DNA of 17,163 nt from an uncultured Ruminococcus sp. (GTDB lineage Bacteria > Bacillota > Clostridia > Oscillospirales > Ruminococcaceae), in assembly GCA_900539095.1 (NCBI GenBank), contig UQAR01000048.1, forward strand, positions 1 through 17,163. Reading direction: 5' to 3'. The position numbers were made by a program, and so were the translations under genes. How positions within the stretch are numbered: the first letter of the stretch is position 1; every line of letters starts with the position of its first letter. The notes beneath the pieces were generated by a model that saw only the letters and a program-made list of their open reading frames with translations, had not been told where the DNA came from and made no database searches. This document shows, one piece after another, positions 1 through 6,652 of this stretch.

Positions 1-47
1 GAGATTCGCCTTAGTCTCGTGGGCTCGGAGATGTGTATAAGAGACAG
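1..47 (+). other. Nextera Read 2 adapter with i7 index (artefact)
   Basis: These bases are not genomic. Positions 1-5 match the end of the Illumina P7 oligo, 6-13 (TCGCCTTA) match the Nextera N701 i7 index, 14-28 match the Read 2 adapter and 29-47 are the 19-base Tn5 mosaic end (ending GAGACAG at 47). Genomic sequence starts at 48. The orientation is what untrimmed adapter read-through at a contig end would give. Confidence 0.97.
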
Positions 48-900
48 CGATAGCACCTTTCAGACGTGACACTGCAAGAGGATATTCCGCACGAACGTAG
101 ATATATCCCTCTTTTGAGCCAGTGGCGATACCGGCTATCATCATGCCCTCAAGAAGTCTGTGAGGGTCGCCCTCCATGATTGAACGATCCATGAATGCAC
201 CAGGGTCGCCCTCGTCACCGTTGCAGACTATGTATTTTGTAGGGCTTTTCTGCTTTGCAACGCTAGTCCACTTTCTGCCAAGTGGGAATCCTCCGCCGCC
301 TCTTCCACGGAGATTGGATTCTGTCATTTCGTTGAGGATATCTTCAGGTGACATATCAAGCAAAGCCTTTTCAAAAGCTCTGTATCCGCCGATAGCAAGA
401 TATTCCTTTATAGAAGTAGCGTCAATGTGACCGCAGTGCTCAAGAACGATACGCTGCTGCATTTTATAGAATGGTATCTCTGACTGCTGACGGTATATCT
501 CGCCGTTTTTCTTGTAGCAGAGCCTTTCAACACACTCGCCGCCGCAAATAGTCTTTTCAACTATCTCGTCAACGTCATCAAGCTTTACCTTTGTATAGAG
601 CCAACCCTCAGGTTCTATCCTCACCAGTGGACCCATTTCGCAGAAACCGTGGCAGCCGCTCCTTTTTACGCCAACTGCACCCTCGTGGACATCATCATCG
701 TGTGGCTCGTCAGCAAGTGCGACAACGCACTCCAGTCCCTTTGCAGAGATAGTTTCGATAAGTTTCTGATATATGTTCAGCGAACCGCCTGCGACACAGC
801 CTGTTCCTGCACAGACAAGCACTTTTCTTGCCTGCTTGTCTACCAAATTGCCATACTGTTCACGGGCGTTGTCAAGGTCATATTTAGTTTTCAGCAGCAT
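48..900 (-). CDS. nuoF: NuoF/HydB-like NADH-binding flavoprotein subunit, 3' truncated
   Basis: The frame opens at an ATG (898-900) and runs without a stop to the adapter junction, giving the first 284 residues of a protein normally near 600. Residues 1-120 form a thioredoxin-like [2Fe-2S] domain with ligands C30-x4-C35 and C83-x3-C87. The NuoF core follows, with the glycine-rich FMN/NADH motif GRGGGGFPLGRKW (199-211) and CNGDEGDPGAFMDRS (226-240). An N-terminal ferredoxin-like domain on NuoF is typical of HydB/HndC of NAD(P)H-linked or electron-bifurcating [FeFe]-hydrogenases and of some formate dehydrogenases, rather than of respiratory complex I. It would oxidise or reduce NAD(H) through FMN in a cytoplasmic complex with the NuoE-like neighbour. 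The start lies one base after that gene's stop, with GGAGG (910-914) inside the upstream coding end, so translation is probably coupled. The C-terminal [4Fe-4S] part and any hydrogenase large subunit lie outside the window. Confidence 0.93.
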
Positions 901-901
901 A

Positions 902-1378
902 TTATTCAGCCTCCTTTTCTCTCAGTTCTTTGAGCAAAGCCGCAGCCTTGTCAGGGTTCATCTCAGGGTGAACAACGTCGTTCACAGTGAGAACAGGTGC
1001 AAGTCCGCAAGCACCAAGACATGAAACAGTTTCCACCGTAAACATCAGGTCGTCAGTGGTGGTTTTCTTCTCACTAAGACCAAGCTCGCCTCTGAGATAT
1101 TCGAGAATAGGAATGGATTTTCTTACATGACAGGCAGTTCCGTCACAGCATTTTATAACGTATTTGCCCTTTGGTTCAAGAGAAAAGTTCTCATAAAAAG
1201 TCGCAACGCTGTATATTCTTGCCTCGCCGGTGCCAAGTTTTTTAGCAAGATAAGGGAAGATCTCCTTTGGAAGATAGTGATAGATCTCCTGAATATCCTG
1301 CAATATGGCGATCACGGCCGTTTTTTCATGATTTTTAAGAATTTCGTCGATCGGTGAATAATCAAATTCTTTTGGCAT
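902..1378 (-). CDS. nuoE: NuoE/HydC-like [2Fe-2S] thioredoxin-fold subunit
   Basis: This 158-residue protein is full length for the NuoE 24-kDa family. Residues 1-65 match the helical N-terminal part (KTAVIAILQDIQEIYHYLP, then ARIYSVATFYENF). Residues 70-158 are the thioredoxin-like ferredoxin domain, with the four cluster ligands C78-x4-C83 and C120-x3-C124. It passes electrons between the NuoF/HydB flavin subunit and the catalytic subunit of a soluble NADH-linked complex. It begins at ATG 1376-1378 with GGAGG (1386-1390) seven bases upstream, and its TAA (902-904) precedes the NuoF ATG by one base. The pairing with a ferredoxin-fused NuoF points to HydABC or HndABCD hydrogenase rather than complex I. 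A formate dehydrogenase complex is the main alternative, because the catalytic gene is not visible. Confidence 0.93.
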   Translation of the reverse strand: MPKEFDYSPIDEILKNHEKTAVIAILQDIQEIYHYLPKEIFPYLAKKLGTGEARIYSVATFYENFSLEPKGKYVIKCCDGTACHVRKSIPILEYLRGELGLSEKKTTTDDLMFTVETVSCLGACGLAPVLTVNDVVHPEMNPDKAAALLKELREKEAE

Positions 1379-1574
1379 AAAGTTTCCTCCATATAATTAA
1401 TGTTAAAACTGATTACAAAATCAATAATCAAGACATACTGTCAACTATAATTATATACTATATGACACAAAATGAATAATGTTTTTATTTACATGGGTTA
1501 TATATAATAGGAATAAGTATTGACTAACTTGTAGAAATCCACATAAACGAAAACGATTATATAGTTACAATGCA
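1379..1574. other. AT-rich intergenic leader of the NuoE/NuoF operon
   Basis: This stretch between the birA terminator and the NuoE start holds no credible gene. On the minus strand, TATAAT occurs at 1450-1455 and again at 1556-1561, but neither has a convincing -35 box at the right distance. A TTGACA at 1439-1444 has no good -10 box at 16-18 bases. The operon promoter must be here, but the sequence alone does not single one out. I saw no clear Rex-type palindrome. Confidence 0.4.
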
Positions 1575-1605
1575 CAAAAAATCGAGCCATTTTCCAATGG
1601 CTCGA
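1575..1605 (-). terminator. Intrinsic terminator of birA
   Basis: A perfect 10-bp stem (TCGAGCCATT at 1582-1591, AATGGCTCGA at 1596-1605) with a four-base loop is followed, reading the minus strand, by six T residues (1576-1581). It lies about 90 bases beyond the birA stop. It should end the birA transcript and separate it from the NuoE/NuoF operon on the same strand. Confidence 0.92.
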
Positions 1606-1694
1606 CGTGTTCACATTAATTGATAAACTGAGTTAATTATTAAAAACCACATTTGTTTATTTCATTAGACATACCTAACATTTCAGAAACTGCA

Positions 1695-2669
1695 TTATGC
1701 TTTGCGGATACTTATTTCGCCTGAGGAAATATATTCCTCTCTGCCGTCCTCATATCTGACGTGCAGGCGGCAGTCCTCGTCAGCACCGAGCATTATGGCA
1801 GGAGTTTTTTCGCCGCCCCTTATGACGTTTATCTTTTCGCCCACCCACAGCAGACGCTTTCTGTATTCAGGGTAAAAGCTGTTTTTAGCAAAGCTGTCAT
1901 AAAGCCGCATGAAATTGTTTATTATCTCCGCAGCTATCCTGTTTCGCATATCGCTTTTTCTTTCGTGGAATATCGGTCCTGCAATGTCCCTTATTGCCTC
2001 AGGGAAACCGCCCTCAGGCTCATAGGTGTTCACGCCGATGCCGAGAACGGCGTAGTCAAGGCCGCCGCTTTCCATGCTGAACGACGCCTCAGTGAGTATT
2101 CCGCAGATCTTTCTGCCATTTATGTATATGTCGTTCACCCACTTTATGTCAGGCTTTTGGTCACTGACTTTTTCCACTGCAAGGGCAACAGACACCGCAG
2201 CGGCGGTGGTTATTTTCACAGCGTCAGACGCAGCCATTTCAGGGCGTAGAAGTATGCTCATATAAAGTCCTGAATCGGAAGGGGAGAAGAAAGAACGTCC
2301 AAGCCTGCCTCTGCCCTGCGTCTGCATACCTGCAATGACTATCCTGCCCTCAGGTGCACCCTGATTGGCATAGTCTTTAAGGATAAGGTTTGTAGAGTCA
2401 ACTTTCTTGTATACCTCTATTTCAAGCCCCTGACGATGTGGGTCAAGATATTTCTTTATGCCCTCAAGGGAGAGTATATCAGTATTTTCATCAAGTGAGT
2501 AGCCCTTGTTTGTTACCGCAGATATAGGGTAGCCGCCCTCCTGCAAGGATTTCACAGCCTTCCATATCGCTCCACGGGTGCAGCCAAGCATATCGGCTAG
2601 CTGTTCGCCTGAGAGATATTTGCCTTTGTTTTCATCTAGAAGTTCCAGCACTTTGTCTTTTATTGCCAT
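1695..2669 (-). CDS. birA: Bifunctional BirA: biotin--protein ligase with repressor HTH
   Basis: This 324-residue protein activates biotin as biotinyl-5'-AMP and attaches it to the lysine of biotin carboxyl carrier domains. Residues 1-60 form the winged helix-turn-helix (GCTRGAIWKAVKSLQEGGYPI) found in group II ligases, so it may also repress biotin genes. The catalytic domain (about 80-270) shows DSTN (91-94), the biotin/ATP loop GRGRLGR (119-125), KWVNDI (176-181), the likely catalytic Lys187 in GRKICGILTE, and GIGVN (210-214). The C-terminal SH3-like domain covers about 275-324. The length matches the family. The ATG (2667-2669) has AAGGAGG seven bases upstream. It is monocistronic, with its own promoter and terminator. 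No palindromic BirA operator was recognised in its promoter, so self-regulation is not evident. Confidence 0.97.
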   Translation of the reverse strand: MAIKDKVLELLDENKGKYLSGEQLADMLGCTRGAIWKAVKSLQEGGYPISAVTNKGYSLDENTDILSLEGIKKYLDPHRQGLEIEVYKKVDSTNLILKDYANQGAPEGRIVIAGMQTQGRGRLGRSFFSPSDSGLYMSILLRPEMAASDAVKITTAAAVSVALAVEKVSDQKPDIKWVNDIYINGRKICGILTEASFSMESGGLDYAVLGIGVNTYEPEGGFPEAIRDIAGPIFHERKSDMRNRIAAEIINNFMRLYDSFAKNSFYPEYRKRLLWVGEKINVIRGGEKTPAIMLGADEDCRLHVRYEDGREEYISSGEISIRKA

Positions 2670-2692
2670 AAAAATGCCTCCTTAATGAGAAC

Positions 2693-2721
2693 ATTATAGC
2701 ATAAAAGGTCATGTTATTCAA
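2693..2721 (-). promoter_or_regulatory. birA promoter (extended -10)
   Basis: Reading the minus strand, TTGAAT (2716-2721) is followed after 17 bases by TATAAT (2693-2698), which is preceded by TGC, giving an extended -10 element. It lies just upstream of the birA ribosome binding site (2677-2683), implying a very short leader. Confidence 0.8.
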
Positions 2722-2751
2722 GACTTGCCGTGAAAACAGCCTGTGACCTAT

Positions 2752-2772
2752 GCTTTAAGAAAGCTTTAAGAA
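2752..2772. repeat. Tandem 10-bp repeat between divergent promoters
   Basis: GCTTTAAGAA occurs at 2752-2761 and again at 2763-2772, an 11-bp period (about one helical turn). It lies between the divergent birA and mraY-like promoters. This could be a regulator binding site or simply chance in AT-rich DNA; no known operator was recognised. Confidence 0.35.
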
Positions 2773-2802
2773 AAAATTGTGCAAAATGACGGATAATAAT
2801 AT

Positions 2803-2831
2803 TTGCATTTTCATCTTCTATGTTGTATAAT
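2803..2831 (+). promoter_or_regulatory. Promoter of the mraY-like/pssA/psd operon
   Basis: TTGCAT (2803-2808), a 17-base spacer and a perfect TATAAT (2826-2831) make a good sigma-A promoter, with an overlapping second TATAAT at 2831-2836. Transcription would begin near 2838. That makes the first in-frame ATG (2842) almost leaderless and favours the ATG at 2875. Confidence 0.75.
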
Positions 2832-2874
2832 ATAATAGTATATGTATGAATTGAAACAGAAAAGGACGATGACA

Positions 2875-3837
2875 ATGTTTTATAACCTTTTGGCTAAGAC
2901 TGATAATACAACTCTGATACTGCTTGTGCCACTTCTGTGCAGCTTTTTGGTGGCTTTTTTCAGCTTGAAATTTTTCAAACGTATCCTGCCTAAGGATCAG
3001 GGCAGAGCCTTTGCGGTGAACGGAGCACTGTCTGAGGGCAAGCCTCGTGGTGCGGGAATAATTTTCGTGACTTCGTTTACACTTTGCACGGCTCTTTTCT
3101 ATCCTCTTGACATTGAGAACATCATTTACCTTGTGCTGGTGTATGCTGCCATGCTCAGCGGATATTTTGATGATGCTGCGGAAACTCCGTGGGGCAATCT
3201 GAAGAAAGGTCTTATCGACCTCGTTATATCCCTTGGCATTGCATTTACATATTACTTCTACAACGGCTCACAGGTAAAGCTCTATATCACAAATTCGACT
3301 TTCACAATCCCTGCACCTTTGTTCATTATCCTTGCAGGCGTTCTTGTGTGGACGGCTATAAATGTTACAAACTGTACAGACGGCGTGGACGGGCTTTGCG
3401 GCTCACTGGTCATGACAGTTTTGCTGCCGCTGACTGTTATGGTAACAAAGAGCGGTGCGGCTGATATGCTGCTGCCTATGATAATGTTCGTGACCTTGGC
3501 AGCATACCTGTGGTTCAACTGCTCGCCGAGCCAGATGCTCATGGGCGACGCAGGTTCAAGAGCACTGGGCGTTTTCCTTGCAATAATGTTTTTGAAAACT
3601 TCCGCTCCTTTTGCGTTCATTCCTATGACGATAGTTATAATCCTTGACGGTGGACTGGGACTTTTGAAACTTTCTTTCAGACGTTTCCTCAAAATAAAGA
3701 ACTTTATGGAGGGCATAAGAACTCCTCTTCACGACCATGCAAGAAAGAACAAAGGCTGGTCGGACACTCAGGTGGTAATAAGATTTACACTTTTGCAGAT
3801 AATCGTAAATCTGTGCTTTATGGCATTTGTGCTGTAA
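2875..3837 (+). CDS. mraY: MraY-like polyprenyl-phosphate sugar-phosphate transferase
   Basis: This 320-residue integral membrane protein of about ten helices belongs to the MraY/WecA family, which transfers a UDP-linked sugar phosphate to undecaprenyl phosphate at the inner membrane face. The Mg-binding Asp pair is at 99-100 (GYFDDAAETPWG), the family motif reads NCTDGVDGL (166-174; canonical NLTDGLDGL), and MGDAGSRALG is at 223-232. Towards the C terminus, LHDHARKNKGWSDTQVVIRF (285-304) matches the MraY HHHFE..GWSE..VVxRF block but with HDH instead of HHH. MraY is therefore favoured over WecA, although it is divergent and no murein cluster neighbours are present. I chose the ATG at 2875 because AAAGGA (2861-2866) lies eight bases before it. 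An ATG at 2842 would add 11 residues but sits at the predicted transcript start. Confidence 0.82.
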   Translation: MFYNLLAKTDNTTLILLVPLLCSFLVAFFSLKFFKRILPKDQGRAFAVNGALSEGKPRGAGIIFVTSFTLCTALFYPLDIENIIYLVLVYAAMLSGYFDDAAETPWGNLKKGLIDLVISLGIAFTYYFYNGSQVKLYITNSTFTIPAPLFIILAGVLVWTAINVTNCTDGVDGLCGSLVMTVLLPLTVMVTKSGAADMLLPMIMFVTLAAYLWFNCSPSQMLMGDAGSRALGVFLAIMFLKTSAPFAFIPMTIVIILDGGLGLLKLSFRRFLKIKNFMEGIRTPLHDHARKNKGWSDTQVVIRFTLLQIIVNLCFMAFVL

Positions 3838-3892
3838 TATATGTGTGGGACAATAAAAACGGCCTGCTAAGTATGCAGACTGAAATTCGGAG

Positions 3893-4984
3893 ATGATAGA
3901 AATAAAAAAGAACCTGAAATATGTTCTTAACATATTCTTTATAGCTGTCATAGGCTGGTTGACCGTGAGGTTGCTGTTCAGAGGCGAGGAGTTTTCTGAC
4001 ATAGTTGCCGACTTTCATCTTGCAAAGAAAAGCTGGCTCGTTTTGGGAGCGGTCTGCGTGTTCTGCTATGTGGCAGGGGAGTCGGTCATAATAAAGTATA
4101 TGCTAAGGCTTTTTGAAGTAAAAACTCCATTCAGGCGTTGTTTGAAATATTCGTTCATAGGCTTTTTCTTCAGTTGTATCACGCCGTCTGCCTCAGGCGG
4201 ACAACCTGCTCAGATGTATTATATGAAAAAGGACGGCATAAAGATAGGCTTTTCTACCTTGATAATGCTTATCATCACCATAGCTTTCAAGGCTGTGCAA
4301 GTGCTGCTGGCGGTGGCGTTCCTGCTTTTCAAATTTGGCTTTATAAAGCATTATGTGGGTCGGCTGTGGTGGCTGCTGCTTATCGGCTTTATACTGAATA
4401 TCGCCTATATCGCAGGGCTTGTGTTTATCTTCTATAAGCCTCTGTGGGCGAGAAAAATGGGCATAAAGCTCATAAATCTTCTGACACGCATGAGGATACT
4501 CAAGGAAAAGAACAACGAAAAATATATAAACAAGATAAAACGTATCTGCGACAATTACATGATCGGCTCGGAATATATAAAGAGCAACGTGCACACTGTG
4601 ATAAATATTTTTCTTATCACACTGGTGCAGAGACTGTTCCTGCTGGCTGTCACATGGGTAGTGTACAAGTCCTACGGACTGAGCGGAACGGGATTCTTGG
4701 AAATAATCGCACTTCAGACAATGATAGGCGTTGCAGTGGAAATGCTGCCTTTGCCTGGTGCGGCAGGCGTAACGGAGGGCTGCTTTACATATATGTTCAT
4801 GGGCATTTTTACAGCGGAGCTTGTAAAGCCAGCAATGCTCCTGAGCCGTGGACTCAGCTTTTATTTCCTGCTTATGATGAGTGCTGCGGTGACATTTGTG
4901 GCACATTTCATCGTTATGAGGAACGATAAGAAAAACGCTTTGGAAGAGCAGCAGAAAGTCAAAAAAGATTTTGGAAAAGAATAA
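3893..4984 (+). CDS. LPG synthase TM-domain / UPF0104 flippase-like membrane protein
   Basis: This 363-residue polytopic membrane protein has eight or so predicted helices. It carries the two signatures of the lysylphosphatidylglycerol-synthase transmembrane (YbhN/AglD, UPF0104) family: ITPSASGGQPAQ (96-107) and LPLPGAAGVTEG (285-296). Only the membrane domain is present; the C-terminal aminoacyl transferase domain of MprF is missing, and the protein ends in a charged tail (343-363). Members are thought to move or present lipid-linked substrates, but the substrate is unknown. Its place between a MraY-like enzyme and phosphatidylserine synthase suggests handling of a lipid or polyprenyl intermediate, which is inference. 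The ATG at 3893 directly abuts GGAG (3889-3892), leaving no normal spacing. An in-frame TGA at 3881 rules out a longer start, so initiation may be weak. Confidence 0.88.
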   Translation: MIEIKKNLKYVLNIFFIAVIGWLTVRLLFRGEEFSDIVADFHLAKKSWLVLGAVCVFCYVAGESVIIKYMLRLFEVKTPFRRCLKYSFIGFFFSCITPSASGGQPAQMYYMKKDGIKIGFSTLIMLIITIAFKAVQVLLAVAFLLFKFGFIKHYVGRLWWLLLIGFILNIAYIAGLVFIFYKPLWARKMGIKLINLLTRMRILKEKNNEKYINKIKRICDNYMIGSEYIKSNVHTVINIFLITLVQRLFLLAVTWVVYKSYGLSGTGFLEIIALQTMIGVAVEMLPLPGAAGVTEGCFTYMFMGIFTAELVKPAMLLSRGLSFYFLLMMSAAVTFVAHFIVMRNDKKNALEEQQKVKKDFGKE

Positions 4985-5002
4985 TGAGAGGAAAAAAGAA
5001 AA

Positions 5003-5632
5003 ATGATCGGTTTTTATAATTATTCGGTAATACTCACATACATAGGTCTTATTTCATCAGTGTTCGGCATTACACAGGTCTTTGAAAATCATATGTCAAT
5101 AGCCTTTCTCTGCCTGCTGCTTTCGGGTATCTGCGACCTTTTTGACGGCAAGATAGCAAGAAGTATGAAAAACAGAACTGAACACGAGAAGGTTTTCGGT
5201 ATCCAGATAGACTCACTTTGCGACCTTGTTTGCTTTGGTGTTTTCCCTGCGGTTATAGGCTATCACTACAACTCAGTTTATCCGCTCAGACTTATTGCAA
5301 GCATTATGATAGTTCTCGGTGCAGTTATCAGACTTGGCTACTTCAACGTTATGGAAGAAGAGCGTCAGAGAAACACAACAGAGAACAGAAAAGAATATCA
5401 GGGACTGCCTGTTACAACAGTTTCAATGATACTTCCTCTGCTTTTTATGGGCAAGCATAATATTCCAAGAGATGTTTTCCCATTTGTTTTCCATGGCTTT
5501 ATGATACTTATTTCTATCCTTTTCGTGCTGAAAATAAATGTCAAAAAGCTTTCTATGAAAGGCGTGCTGATACTCTTTACGATAGGTGCGATAATTCTTA
5601 TCGGCTATCTTAAAATGGAACATATAATCTAA
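5003..5632 (+). CDS. pssA: CDP-diacylglycerol--serine O-phosphatidyltransferase (PssA)
   Basis: This 209-residue membrane enzyme of the CDP-alcohol phosphatidyltransferase family makes phosphatidylserine from CDP-diacylglycerol and L-serine. The metal and substrate motif is present: D45-xx-D48-G49-xx-A52-R53, then G66-xxx-D70-xxx-D74 (DGKIAR ... GIQIDSLCD). The serine-type subfamily is supported by CDLVCFGVFPA (73-83) and YQGLPVTT (132-139), and by psd immediately downstream. The gap between R53 and G66 is 12 residues instead of the usual eight, a small loop insertion. Six or so helices are expected. The ATG lies 18 bases after the previous stop, with AGAGG (4987-4991) upstream, consistent with one operon. 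Confidence 0.92.
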   Translation: MIGFYNYSVILTYIGLISSVFGITQVFENHMSIAFLCLLLSGICDLFDGKIARSMKNRTEHEKVFGIQIDSLCDLVCFGVFPAVIGYHYNSVYPLRLIASIMIVLGAVIRLGYFNVMEEERQRNTTENRKEYQGLPVTTVSMILPLLFMGKHNIPRDVFPFVFHGFMILISILFVLKINVKKLSMKGVLILFTIGAIILIGYLKMEHII

Positions 5633-5661
5633 GATAAAAAACAACTTAGATAGTTTTTATC
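5633..5661 (+). other. AT-rich hairpin after pssA
   Basis: GATAAAAAAC (5633-5642) can pair with GTTTTTATC (5653-5661) around a ten-base loop, with one bulged A. It begins directly after the pssA TAA. The stem is all but G+C-free and has no separate T run, so it is at best a weak terminator or an mRNA-processing or stability element. Confidence 0.35.
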
Positions 5662-5680
5662 AGGTCGGTGCAAAAAATCA

Positions 5681-5700
5681 GGACGTCGAGGACGCCGTCC
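5681..5700. repeat. GC-rich imperfect palindrome, possible dispersed repeat
   Basis: An imperfect palindrome with GGACG (5681-5685) and CGTCC (5696-5700) arms sits in a GC-rich block (5662-5705) unlike the surrounding AT-rich spacer between pssA and psd. Its look is that of a small interspersed palindromic element, but no second copy is visible in the window, so this rests on composition only. Confidence 0.35.
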
Positions 5701-5736
5701 CCTACAAAGTTATAAATCAAAAAGGAGAGATAACAA

Positions 5737-6609
5737 ATGAAATACCGTGACAGACAGGGAAGAGAATACGAAAAGACCACATCTCAGGATAGCTTTCTTG
5801 CGGCTGCCTACAGCTCGGCAATGGGCAGGGCACTTATGAAATTTCTCGGCTGTCCGATATTTTCAAAGTGTGCCAGAGTGATACTCGACAGCAAATTTTC
5901 AGTACCGTTTATTTTCAGCTTTGCGGAAAACAACGGCATTGATATGTTTGATTATGAGGAAAGAATGTATCGCTCGTTCAATGACTTTTTCACAAGGAAG
6001 ATAAAGCCCGGCAGACGTTTTATCACTAAGGACAAGAATCTGCTGGTGTCACCTTCAGACGGAAAGGTCACAGCTTATAAGATCACGCAGTCTGACACTT
6101 TTATAATAAAGAATGCGGTCTATAATACCGCATCTCTCCTCAGAGACAGCAAGCTTGCAAAACGCTATGAGGGCGGATATGCAGTGATAATAAGGCTTTC
6201 AGTGGACGATTATCACCGCTACTGCTATTGTGCAGACGGCGTAAAAAGCCATAACAGAAAGATAAACGGTATCCTGCATACGGTTAATCCTGTGGTGAAC
6301 AATTATCTGCCTGTTTTCAAGGAAAACTCCAGAGAGTATTGCATGATAAGAACGGAGAATTTCGGCGATATCATTCAAATGGAGGTCGGTGCACTTATGG
6401 TGGGCAGGATAACTAACCTGCACACTGAGGGCGGAGTTAAGGTCACAAAGGGCGAAGAAAAGGGCTATTTCGAGTTCGGCGGCTCGACTATCGTGCTGCT
6501 CCTTGAAAAGGACAAGGTAAAGCTTTGCGATGACCTGCTAAAAAATACAAGAGAGGGATTTGAAACTAAGCTGCTGCAAGGTTCTGTGCTGGGCGAAAGC
6601 AATATATAG
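5737..6609 (+). CDS. psd: Phosphatidylserine decarboxylase proenzyme (Psd)
   Basis: This 290-residue proenzyme self-cleaves to a pyruvoyl enzyme that converts phosphatidylserine to phosphatidylethanolamine, acting directly on the PssA product. The cleavage site is FGGST (247-251), with Ser250 as the predicted pyruvoyl residue. SPSDGKV (105-111) carries the probable catalytic Asp108, and DYHRYCY (158-164) the probable His160. FNDFFTRKIKPG (81-92) and NLHTEGGVKVTKGEE (227-241) are also typical. The GGST cleavage motif, in place of the LGST of the E. coli enzyme, fits the clostridial class of about 290-300 residues. The ATG has GGAG (5724-5727) nine bases upstream. Membrane association is expected through amphipathic segments rather than a transmembrane helix. 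It ends 43 bases before the pullulanase start. Confidence 0.96.
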   Translation: MKYRDRQGREYEKTTSQDSFLAAAYSSAMGRALMKFLGCPIFSKCARVILDSKFSVPFIFSFAENNGIDMFDYEERMYRSFNDFFTRKIKPGRRFITKDKNLLVSPSDGKVTAYKITQSDTFIIKNAVYNTASLLRDSKLAKRYEGGYAVIIRLSVDDYHRYCYCADGVKSHNRKINGILHTVNPVVNNYLPVFKENSREYCMIRTENFGDIIQMEVGALMVGRITNLHTEGGVKVTKGEEKGYFEFGGSTIVLLLEKDKVKLCDDLLKNTREGFETKLLQGSVLGESNI

Positions 6610-6652
6610 GACAAAATCTGAGAAGTAAAATCATAGGCAAGGGGCATATTTG

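Noticed and set aside
29..47. Tn5-like mosaic ends at both window ends suggesting a natural transposon
   Set aside because: They are followed by Nextera adapter and index sequence, so they come from library preparation.
48..1378. Respiratory complex I (nuoEF of a nuo operon)
   Set aside because: The NuoF carries an extra N-terminal [2Fe-2S] ferredoxin-like domain, and upstream of NuoE lies birA rather than nuoA-D, so a soluble hydrogenase-type complex fits better.
1391..1470. Rex-type redox operator before the NuoE/NuoF operon
   Set aside because: GTTAAA and TTGTAA-like words occur, but no palindrome of the Rex form is present.
2684..2825. BirA operator (inverted TTGTTAAC-type palindrome) at the birA promoter
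   Set aside because: No such inverted repeat with the expected spacing could be found; only a direct repeat is present.
4193..4906. Long open frame (237 codons) opposite the UPF0104 gene
   Set aside because: It is antisense to a well-supported membrane protein, is rich in His, Cys and Gln as expected of a shadow frame, and has no ribosome binding site.
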